From: Phoebastria nigripes
Lineage: Eukaryota; Chordata; Aves; Procellariiformes; Diomedeidae
Reading direction: 5' to 3'
Length of the DNA: 64,000 bases
Assembly: GCA_035582835.1 (NCBI GenBank)
Contig: JAYKAV010000955.1
Coordinates: forward strand, 1,239,311 to 1,303,310
The notes under the pieces are model-generated. The model was not told where the DNA came from. It did not search any database and saw only the letters and a list, made by a program, of their open reading frames with translations. The translations under genes and the position numbers were made by a program. This document shows positions 11,601 to 23,600 of the stretch, in pieces (position 1 is the stretch's first letter; every line of letters starts with the position of its first letter).

Positions 11601-14600
11601 ATCTTGGGCATTAACTTTCGGCCACCTTGACTCTATCTTCCAATAAACTGAATGGGATTTCTGAATATCTAATAACTATTTCTGGGACGAACAAATGAAG
11701 CAAAATAAAGCAGAAATTCTCTGAAGTGGCTCTTGAGACTAAGAGGAACCACTATTTCTCCTCAAGGCAAGTACAAAGCTTAGGAGAGATGCTTCACCGT
11801 CCATTGCCAGAACAGCACTGGAAGGATGTTCTGAGGAGTATGAGCATCTCTCTGGCGGAAACTGATGGATCGTCTTTTAATTTTGATTTCACAGACTCAT
11901 AAAACTTCATGCAACCCTTGTATAAGTGCTGATGAGACACATAATGTAGATTGATACAACATTCCATATGAGTGTTTCTGAGTCATACTGAGATAAAAGG
12001 AAGGAAACCACTGGGCAGTGGTGGGTTAGAGAGAACAGGACACAAGATAGAAGATTAGTTTTGAAGGAAAGAAGGTTATGCCAAGACCGGGTGGCATGTT
12101 TAAAACGCCACTTGTTACCTTCTTTTCCTTGTGATGCATTAAAGTCCCAGGCCTTATGTCTTTAACATGTGTATCATTTCTGGACTGTTCAGCATGACTG
12201 TTTGAATTTACATCCATAAAAGAGCACTTCTGGAAAGCCTAGGAAATAAATACTGCAGGTTATCAGAAGACCAAGTAGCTTTTATACAGAAATGTCTGGA
12301 GATGACCAACTACAAAGAGAGCATTTGTTTTTTTAACATTCACAGCTCAACAATATTATTTACAAGCTCATGAGATAATAGAGATTTTAGACTATCAGAC
12401 TAAGAGAACTAGGGCATAGCCTCCAATCTGCCAACACTGCAGTCTAACTCATCATGCTGACCTCAGTGTCCCCTGCAGGGAGACAAGCTTGATTTCTATT
12501 TTTACAGATGGGGAGACGAAGGCACACAGAGGTGCTGCAAACTATCCAAACTTAAGTAGGAAGCCCATGACAAACTTTGGGCTTGTGACAGTACCTACTT
12601 CCTAGTGTCTGATGTCTCCTCAAAATCCCCATCAGATATATTTTGGCCTCGACCACACATCACTTAATGACTACATCTAAGGTTTTATGTGTTAAAATAA
12701 ATGAATCCCAAAGCTCAGCTCTCTTCGCTCCATTTACTGTCCCCAAATGCTTCTCCTGTTCTTCCTTTATGCTTTCTCACATCCATTCCCAGTGAGCATT
12801 AGCAGGGGTTTGATTGTCCCCTGGATAGGACAATCAGAGTGGAAATACAGATTTTCTTCCCCAGATGTTCTCATCTGGAAGCAATCTATATGTTGCCTGC
12901 AGAAATGTGAAGAAGAGGTGGGAGCAGCAGGCCTTACACATTCAATAAATGAGAGAAGGCGGCATCTAATACCTATTCCCCACCCCGTGCTGTCCACTCA
13001 GCTCCCAGATTTATCTGTCTCATGGCACATCATGCAAGAGCTACGTAACTCCACTTCTCCCCACACAAACTGTTATTAAAACTTGGAGACGTGTCTTTGC
13101 CGCAGCCCTCACTAATGCTCCAGATGGTGACAGTCCACTTCAGGTTCCTCCTGGGCTGGAAACACCCCAATATATGGGCTTGTGAACCACTGGCCTCCCC
13201 ACTGTGTGTAACCCAGGGCATGGCCTGGACTTTTCAGCCCTTTGTCTTGCTATCCTCTTTCCATTTCCTTTGGGTTTCCCTATCCAGCTGGCTCCCAGAT
13301 CCAGAGGAGCAGAACTATCACTGCCACCACTGTGCAGTGCTGGCTCCAAGTGTGCATCACTGGGATTTTTGCAGGCCTCTAATAGCATGGTCTGCCATTG
13401 GTGAGATGTCTCTGTCAGCCAGGGGAATGAGGGAGGAGTGCTTACAGGAGTCAAACGCACTGTGACGCACAATAAAATTGTATTCGTATAGCCTGTATTA
13501 GGGAAATTATTTAATTCCTGGCAACTCTCACAAAATTAATAGCCCTGATTACAGATTAGAATCAGGCCTGTTCTTTAAATATTGTACTCATATGTATTGC
13601 ACGTTTATGTAAAATCAGAAAAGTAACAATAATGAAAAAAATCCAGTGCAAAAAATCAGGGTGTAGAGTTTCTTCTGGTTTTCCGTTACATCCTATTTGT
13701 ATGTATTTATAGACCAGAGTACCCAAGACGACATGGAACTATTAGAACAAGTAGTCTCGCTCCTCATAACACAGGGTATGGACTTTCCCCAGCTTACGCA
13801 TTTGTGAGACCAGTGATGTGTTTTTGAGTTAGGTATACCATCTACGAAGGCATCCTCAAAGTCCTTCAGACTTTAAGTGATGAAGAATCCACTATTTCCC
13901 TTGGTAATTTGTTTATTTATCACTTTTGCTCTGAAATATCTATAACAATGTCCAAATACATTTTGTGCTATAGCAGCTGATATTAGTATGCTTTTTCCTG
14001 CTAGATTAAAAAGGTACCCATGAAGGTACCTCCACATTTTACTCAAGTCTCTTCTGAACCTTCATATCCTTAACAGCCTTTTCAAATAGGGGACGCATGG
14101 ACACTTACTCATGGATGCAGCAGCCCAGTGCTGTTCTCACTGATCCTATACACAGAGATAAAAACACTCCCTGTTCTCATATCTACACTCAAAGCAGACA
14201 CTAACTTTGTGGCAACAGCACTGACCTGGGACCTCCTGTCAACTTGTTACTGCAACTCCTGTTCCTTTCCAAGATATGCAGTTGTGGTCTGGCCTATATT
14301 TGTTGTTCTTCATGTGGACTTTATACTTCAGTGAATGTATTATGACCATTAAGTGATTGCTATCATCTCCCTGCTCTCATATGTCACTAGTTTTAATCAA
14401 GATGATTTAAACAGTAAGGATTTTAAATGTATTTCCATGCCATAGATGAAAATACAGAGTGGCACTGGGCCTGTAGCTGGTCTCTGTGGGACCTGACTAT
14501 AAACACCTGCATCAAAGTCAACACTTCCAGAGCCATACAGCTCTCAATCGTCCTATGATTTTTTTTTTTTTTTTGGTATACTCCATGGTGTCAGATTTTT

Positions 14601-17600
14601 ATGAGAATGTTGTATGATGTTTGATCAAATGACTTACAAAAATGTTTATAGGTATACAATTCAGTTTAAGCAGTCAAACCTGCTACCTGATCAAAGAGTG
14701 TTGTTTGCTTTGACAGGTCTGTGTTCCATTATATTGTGTTTACTAGCATAACTGTTTACATCTGTCCTTTAGTTGTTCACTGATTGAATCCCGTACCTGA
14801 TTTTCCATTATTCTGCCTATGACTGATATCACACTAATGAGCCTGTAGTTCCTGGATCAAGCAGTTTGCCCTTTCTAAAACATGGTACCCTGTCAACCTT
14901 CTAAAATGTACCTGATATTTTGGTATTTGTTTAAAATGAGCATTGCTTGTCCCCAAAACTAGCACTCAAACACTCACTCCCTGTTGAGCTACCACATCTA
15001 TTTGTCCTCCTTAGCCCCTCAGCCCCCCTTTCCAGACCTTAACCTCCATTTCATTGTCACCAGTTGCAAGGCAGCCGGGTTGCTTTCCTGGAGACAGGAG
15101 ACAATGTGACAGTTTCACTGTCCCCAGCTCTCCTGTCACACTAGCCATTAGCACACAAACAGGGGATAAGGGTAAACCACTGCAGGTAAACCTGCAAACC
15201 AGCTGTTTGAAGTGCTGGTGGGTGAGAGTTGAGCAGGGTGCACTCATCACATGTAACAGTTGCTGCTTAATATCCATGTCTCCTGTGCTGCAAACACTTC
15301 CTGGGCAGCACCAAACCCACCTTTCGGCAGATGGACAGCAGGATCATCTCATGTCGTGACAAGTGCTCTGAAACACCCCAACAACAGAAGTTATAGCCTG
15401 TTAAGCTGATCCACATCTCCTTTACTCATGTGGGCATGGAATAGGACAGAGGGTGCCCCTGGAAAGCTGGAGCTCGCTGATGGTAGGTGGAATAGTTGGC
15501 TTTTACTGCAGCCTTGCCATCACTGAACTAAACCGGCCTATGTGCTATCAAGAGAAGGACTAGCAAGAGGGCACTACTCCTATGCCACCGGCAGAGTAAT
15601 GTACCAGTTGTTACACAACAGGGAACAGCAAATGTTTCAATGTTCAAACACTCCGGGAAACAATGGACCATGGCACAGAACAAGTGAGCACAATCCACGA
15701 GGAGCAGTCCCCGTATTCTCTGTTCCCACCAATGTTAACACAAATTATGGGCTCTTAACACCTTGCCAGTCTGGTACTAAGTGAGAAATGCTAGGCCAGG
15801 GACAACCACACCTAATGCACACCAATATTTTAATTGTCCCATCTACGTGTGTAAGATTCTCCAGTGGTAACCCCTGCATTCTTGACCACTCTCTCAGCTC
15901 CAGGCATCTTGAACAAAATTTGGGTGGTGCTTACAAAACATGTACCACCCAGTGCAATAAAGTGGGACCGGGTGAGACTGGCAGACCTACTTTCCTTCAT
16001 GTTCTGAGCTATAAATTGTGCCGAGACCCTAGAAGTGATATTGGGCACAAGTGTCTTCATGTGCAACCCAAAGGGCATACCTGTAATTCTGCCATAATTT
16101 TCTCTCCTTCCTCTTCCTCTTCATCTTTTGCAGCTGANGCTACAGCATGCCCTGTGCTCCGAGACACTGTCTGATCCTCTTTAGGGGCTTTGGATTGTGC
16201 TATTTGCCCAGCATCTTCACTGCATTCCTACAAGGGGATGAGAAAGCACAGACAGAAAATATAGTTGAGCCCTCCTGATGTAAAGCAAACACAGAAAATT
16301 CAACACTACTGCAATTTCCCTGTTGCAAAGTCCCTCTTCCTTTTTAAGGAGACTGCTACTTCACCAGTTCAAAAGCAACCAATGTTGCTGATGGGATAGC
16401 ATGTTCACAGATTAAAAAGCATCCTAACTTGGACTTCCCTCCACTTCCTTCAGGGAACAGAACAGATGGGGAAAGGAAGCCCAAAGAAACTAATTTGCAA
16501 CATTTCTGTAAAAACGCTCTCAAATCTGAGCTGATCTTCCCCATCTGTGTAAGGAGTGCTTTTTTTTATTTTTAATCTTACCACTCTAAATGAAAGCAGC
16601 CTGTGACTTGCCTTCTACACTGCTAGGAGATAAGAGCAGCAAGACTCCTGTAAACAGAACTGATCGAACCTTACTTGTTCATTTGGCCTAACAGTGGTGT
16701 TTCCTGGGAAGCAGTTTCAGTAGCTCTCCAGGACGTAACTCTGTCTCAACTTATTTTGTGGTTTATAGACACAGCCCAAGCCTGGGAATGTTTCTCTGTG
16801 CCAGCCACTCATCAACAGTCTGATTGCCTAGAGTCTGAATCATCAAACCTTGACAGCAGCAGCCTCTTTTCTGGCTGCATAGATGACATCTCCTGATCTC
16901 GTTGTGGTTAGTCCTGAACCTGGCAGGTAACTGCGCCGCGGAGGTGGAGGAGGTGGAGACTTGGTCAGTTTGTCATTATCCTGTTCTCCATCAGGAACTT
17001 CTTCTGCAAGTAAACAGAGCAGCACAAAGTGAGCATAGCTGAAGGAGGGAAAGAAGTATTTGCATCCCTGCCTCAATTGGAAAGGAAAAAAATGTCTTAA
17101 AAGGTCCTGCTGCTGAATATATATGAATAGAAACACATTTGGGATTCAAGTGGAAACGCCTTGAACAAAAGCAGACAGTGCTGCACTTGCACAGAGGAAC
17201 CATGTCACTTCACCCAGAAATTTTCAGCAAAACTCTTGTCCCCAACGTCACTGTGGCAGGGTTTCAGCCCTTGGTGTACAAGTGTGACAGCACAGCGCAC
17301 TTCTGCAAATCAATCACTTGTAAAGAAGCATGGAAGGTGCAGGTTCAGCTGGGTACCTAGTTACAAATAGTGCCCCTGTAGCCTCCTTTGAAAGTGTGGC
17401 CACTGACGTAGCTACTAGCAAGACACCAAACCTGGAGGCTTCTTGTCGTTCTCTGCAATTCTGAAGCAACCACCACACATTTCTGTTCTGCCTGGGAGGT
17501 GCTGCCAGCAAGGTGCTAGGAGAGAAGCTGAAGAGTTTTGTCCATCTTATAGTTGGACAAAACTAGCGAAGTTCAGACAAAGGCTGAGAGGGAAAATGTA

Positions 17601-20600
17601 AACACTGCTGTGGAGATGCCACCTCTCCCATTCAATGAGTCCTCTCACCCCTGAGCAGTGCAGGGGCACCAAGGGCAACTGCACTTGCTTCTCTTCTAAG
17701 ACAGCGTTTGTTTTCACTTTACTTACTACTAACTGTTCCAGGAATGCACAAGTTTGCCTTTGAATTATCATATAAGAGCCCTATATGTATATTTTGCTAA
17801 CCCACGAAGATTCAAATACCAAATCCAATAGCTGAACAGAACCAGCCCTTGCTTTCTGAGGAGAGTATTCCAAGGGAAGACCAGTTTCTCAAACTGGTAT
17901 TTCCCCACCACAATGCTTCCCCACCCAGCTGCCACTTCCTCTTCCCCACCATCACTGGATGGCATTTTTTCCAGAAGCAGCGTTACATTGATTGTGACCT
18001 GTCCCTATGTGTTTCTGGTCACAGGTTAAGCATCATACATGGCAACAGCCACTATGTTCACACCGCTGTTTACAATGTTTGTTTTCAAGAGTGAGACAAC
18101 GACCTTTCTGCAGCTATTCAGTGTTATATAAACAGCTGGAATAAATATAACCCAGAAAGATAAAACCTCCTGCTTTTGGGATTACCCAGCTGTTTAGGGC
18201 TAAGTATTCCCTCTGGGCAAGTTATTGCATAACTGCCCACTCCCGGGGCTGTGTCAGGCTCCTCCGACGGTGCCGGCTGGCCCCTGGGGCTGGACAGAGC
18301 CCTTGTCTGACCTGGCCTCATCTTTGTTCCCTTCTTACCTCAAATGTTCTTTGAAACTGCTTAAGCTTAAAGAAATGCTCTGTTGTATTATCTCCCTCCC
18401 TGCTTATCTGGCACTCACTCGCAGGATTGCAACAAGAGTGAATTTCCAGATGCACTTTACATTAGACCACTTCTTTGGTCAATATGCACCACTAAGTTTT
18501 TCAGGACATCAGATGTACTGCTGCTGTAAAATCAGAATAATTCTCTAAGATGGTGTTTATCAGACTATGATGTGGGGCCTGTGCAAATCCCTACTCCTTT
18601 TAATGGGCTCAACCCATTACCCTCAAACTGGTTGCGGCTCTGACTGCAAAAACCGAAGTTTTTCTCACACTTAATAAGAGCAAGGCTGGATGAGAGACAT
18701 GGAAGGCACAAAGAATGATTCCTACCATCTCTTTCACATCTGTGAGACATTCATCCATCTCCATGTTCAAAATGGGAAATAAAAAGGAGAAACACAGGCA
18801 AGAGAAATTGCCAGTGAGTGGCAGGTGCACAGGCTGTCGAAGGCTAATCCCCTCACATCCCTTAACTGGAGTCGTTAAGGAGAGGTTGTGATGAGGTTTG
18901 CTCACAGTCAATGCAACAACACTGGGCAAGATGTAGAACTTCAAAGCTGGATTTCTACCTTCTTTACTAAACAATTTTATTTCCCCAATCTAAATGGGAC
19001 AGAAAAAAAACTTTGGAGGAAAAAAATTGAGGAGAAGACCTTATTCTAATACTTTTTTTTTTTTATGGCTGAGTTCTTCTAGCATATTTACAGAAGGAGG
19101 AGTAAATGGACAAGTACAATTCACTCAGTCGGAGACTAACCATGATCAAAACTGCTACTTTATTGTACCTTCTTTGGTGTCAAAGGGCTCAGCACTTCCG
19201 TGAGCAAAATGGGAGTTGTTCATCGCCAGCCATTTCAGAGAACAGAAGCATTCTTCAACAGGCACAACCAGACTGGAATTAATTTCCCCCACCATACAAA
19301 TTTCTACTTGCACCAAAAAAATCCAACATGTCTTAAAACAACCTCAAAATAATAATGTCTGGCTTGAGGCAGCCTTTGTAGTCAAATAAGCAAACTGTCT
19401 TTAATGGAAGCTACTGATCACTCAGCACTTGCACAAAGAAAGATGAAGGAGCCCAATTTCTAATGCACATGCTAGAGACATCCACCATATTTTTCACTGA
19501 ACAATCTTGATAACAAAGACGAGTTAGAGTCAAGACATTAAAGAAGTATTTACAGAGTCATCTGCAAAATTGTGTAAAGTGTGTAATTTTACTCTGTTTT
19601 GTGCTTTGCAGGGAAAAAAAAGAAAAGAGTTTCTTAATTGGGTTCTGTGTGGAGAATGGCTGAGACAACATATTCTGCCAACATGATCTATCATCTGGCT
19701 TCTGCAGCAAAGCCAACAGAGGACTCCGCTAATTTATGTCCAAAATGTCTTATGCACTATATTAGTAGGTAGGTGGTCTCTCTTTCCTTATGTTGCTCAT
19801 TTTCTAGTCCACAGCAGACTGACATTGAAATTTTCATCTTGAATCATAGAAGAGTTGGGTGGAATGTGAGACATTTAATCAGATATTAAGGAAAAGTTTT
19901 GCTGTTCCCTTATTTATGTTACTATTACAGGATTCATTATGCACAACAGAAGGCAAATGTCTCAATCTCATCAAATTTCTCCTTAAATCTGCTGGCTACA
20001 CACTGTGCAAAATTGTATTCTAGAAGTGGATTAGTTAACTATGTGAGTTACAAAACTTCTCTGTTATTGTGTTCTGCACTTTTTAAGATGTCACAGCTCA
20101 CTGCACCCATATGGTATTTATTTTCACTGACATTTTCTATTTATGCCACACATTATACAAGATAATTGTGTTGATAGCCAGAATGGATCACCTCACTGAA
20201 TGGTGCCAGAATTCTAAAATTATTTTATAAGGCTCAACAGAATTTATTTTAAACATGTATGTTGTGAAACTTGTCAGTGCTAAAGGTGCACCCAGAACAA
20301 AATGCTGGATCTGAAAACACTCTTCCCAAATTCTATATGAATTTGTGTACACAAGCCCCAGGGCATCGTTTTGCAGCTATTTACAACCTTGGCATGCCAA
20401 CATCTTGAGTGCAGCATGCAGCTCTAGTCTCCACAGCTCCAGGACACAGTGGAGTTAAAGAAGGGCAACTGAAACGAGCCTGGGGAGGGAGCAGCTGGCC
20501 TAGATGGAGAGACCAGAAAGGCTGCAAGTTTGCAGTCTGGAGCCCACGGGGCAGGCTGGGACCTCCAGGATATGATCAAGGTTTATCCACTGCCTTCATG

Positions 20601-23600
20601 ATTTTATAACGGGAATGCAGAGCTGTCATTTGCCAAATTGCAGAATATTAGAACTATAGGGAACTCGGTGAAGCCGGTATGAGAGTATTTTAAAACAGAT
20701 GAAGGAAAGCTCCTTCACAGGATGGGGAGTGAGCTCCTGGAGCTTGCTGCCACAGCAGTGGGGAGGCAAATGGTATAAGGAGGTATAGAGGAATTACTGG
20801 ATAAAAGGTCCATAATGAATATGAAAAGGAGGAGCTGGGATAATCCCTCTAATATCAATTGGAGGTGCTGGGGGAGTACTAGCAGACTGCAGAAGGTGGC
20901 CAGGTTCTGTGCTGCCCACAGACAGTATCTCCCATTGCCTCTGTCAGAGACAGACCGCTGAGCTGGATGGACTACTGTGTAAGCAGCTGGGTAAGAATTT
21001 TGCAGCTGACTCATGTTTGACTAATGAGGTAAATCCAAGGTTTGGCTGAGGCATCTTCTTTGTTCCTTGAACTTTGAAGAAATTCAGACATGGATTTGTA
21101 TGTTAAATTGTGAAAGAAGTAGGACTGGAAGGACACCCCATCACACTGCTACCACAAAGTAGCTCCACCTATATAATTCTTGATCAGTGCTAGTCTAAGC
21201 CATTCTCTTCAGTGATGGGGATCTTACATCCTCCTCATTGCCTCATACAGCCTTCTTCAGTGCTTCACTTTCCTCATCATTGTGAGGTTTTTCCCTAATA
21301 CCTAACCTGGATCTTCCTGGTTGCAATTGCCAACATTAACTGCTGTTCTACCCACACAAAGCAAGTTGGTCTTTTCTTTTTTAAGCAGATTTTTATGTAT
21401 TCAGAGATTGCTTTGTCCTTGCTCAGCCTTCGCTTCCTCATGCTAAACAAAACCAATTCTTTCTTTTTTGTTCCCCAGAGATCATGGTTTTTTAGAGCTC
21501 TGGTCATTATCATTGCTGTCCTCTTGACTCCATCCTATTTGTTCAGTCTTCCTTGAAGTCCAAAACATTGAGAAATTTCTATGTAAGAGCTCACCACTGC
21601 TGAGCAGATTCATGTGTCTTGTAGATATCCCTGTTCATCTCATTATGGTGTTTGACTTTTTTTTTGCTACAGGGTCACAGTCTGATTCACGTTCAACTCG
21701 AAACTCGGTATATCTATATCATAGCTGTGGGCAGCCAGAATGCTTACTGTGAAAATCACTCTCATTCATTCCTACATATCTATCCACTTCCCCAAGACAA
21801 CTCAGTTATGTAGCATCACAGGTCATTTTCAGACCTCTGAGGGACCCATCCAAAACACTGGTTGTATTTATAGCTTAAGATTATGAAGTTAGCGAGGATC
21901 ATTAAGATCAAATAGCCTGACTTTCCACTTAACATAGGTTCAAGGATTTCTTTAAGCAGGTCTTGCATCATGCACAGAGCTTGTTCCTGAGCAGCCTTTC
22001 AGAAAGAAACATAGTATTGCTAAAGATTTGAAGTGGCAGAGAATCCCATGTGTTCATAATTAAACTTCAGTGATTAGTTACTCCAAATGTTAAAATTTGA
22101 CAGCTAATTTTTAATGTGGCTTTTTCTAGCTTCAGCTTCCAATTGCTGGAACTTGTCGGAACATGTTCTGCAAAACAGGCCTCCTTGCCCTCAGAAACCT
22201 CAGGCATGTCTTGATCTTCTTTTGATAAAAAATATGTCTACAAGAAGAGCTTTTTAGGTTTCTGATGGTAAGATCATTTGTGCTCAAACTCTTTGTGGTT
22301 CTTCCCAGAGCTCTCTGTAATGCTGAACTTTTAAGTGCAAAACTGAACACAGCATACTAGATATAGACATAGTATAGTATACAGATACTCTCATCTCTGT
22401 CAAAAGCAGGGAGTGGTCTTACTCTCCTGCTCATGAGGAGTCTTTATTTCCAGAGGACAAACTCACTCTCTCAGTTGCAATATGGGGAAATTTGTGTTCA
22501 GCTGGTTACCCACACTGGCATCTGCAAAATCACTGCATCCTGTCCACAGGACCTGCATTATTCCTCAGGGATATACTCACAGGTATGATCAAGAACACAG
22601 AAATCTGTAAACTGAAACCATTCTAGAAAGTAGGAAAAATAACCTCTCTTTTCCAGATATGCAATTCTTTAGCACCATTTACTCTAGCAAACCTTACCTG
22701 AGACTTCTAGCTTTTCCACTGCATCCCCTTTAGGCAGGGCTGCTGGCTGGGGAGGCATCTCCAGGTTAGGAATTGACTTCATTATATTGGCCTGGGCCTC
22801 TTCCAAGAGCTTTTCAAATTCCTTTCCATTATAGTGATCGAGGTTTTGTCTTTTCTCTTCCCATTTCTTTTCAGCTTTCTAGACAAAAACAGTAAAGCAC
22901 CTATTTATTTCTCTGATTTCTGTTATGATCACTTACTTTAAAAAAAATTCATGTGTAAACATTATAGGTCAATATGGACAGATTCTTTCGGTTCTAGTCA
23001 GCAACTAGAGGAAATATATTAGCGCTAATTGTACACTGGTTCTGACTTCCATTGTGCTAGATATGGCACAAACACACGACAGACTGACAGTGGCCACTGC
23101 TCACTAAAGGAACAAAGGCAAAATCTAAATCTGCATCACTGGTGATTAAAGTGCATGTCTGTAATAAGACTTGAGAGTTCACTTGTGGATTTTCTCAATA
23201 TCTCTGTGTGAAACCACTGGAACTTCACACTCTTTGACTTTTACCTCTCCATAATGAGGGATATGGAGATTTAAAGAGTGAATGAAATCCACTGATGCAA
23301 GTGTTGCCAGAGAATCATACGTTATTGTTCAAAAATAAGGTATTCTAAAAAAGAATTTTTTAATCTTTTTTTATAAAGGGTATTTAAAAAACACAGTTAC
23401 TCGTTTTGGTTACATGTTATTATCCTGTTGCATTTAAAATCAGAGGATGTCTTCAGAAGTGCACGGTGTAGTTAGCAGTTAAGCATATAAATCCCCAGAA
23501 TGCATTTGAAAAATCCCACCTGCAGCCTCAAGAGTGAGACTGGGAGCTCAGACCCAAAGAGAGGACAACTGGTTGAGTAGAATACACCGTACCTCAATTG

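Larger units (their letters stand above)
12239..16080 (-). other. KIAA1217: KIAA1217 intron between exons 11 and 12
   Basis: 3.8 kb. Contains a MIR/L2-like fragment (12495-12610) and an old antisense CR1/L3-like LINE (13835-14910). The remainder has no recognisable gene or element. Confidence 0.85.
17004..22697 (-). other. KIAA1217: KIAA1217 intron between exons 9 and 10
   Basis: 5.7 kb. Two old LINE copies with facing 3' ends occupy 20440-22440. 17004-20440 holds no element or exon I can recognise. Confidence 0.85.

Noticed and set aside
13091..13472. Plus and minus frames of more than 100 codons in the exon 11-12 intron
   Set aside because: The two frames overlap on opposite strands, have no family resemblance and no matching splice structure.
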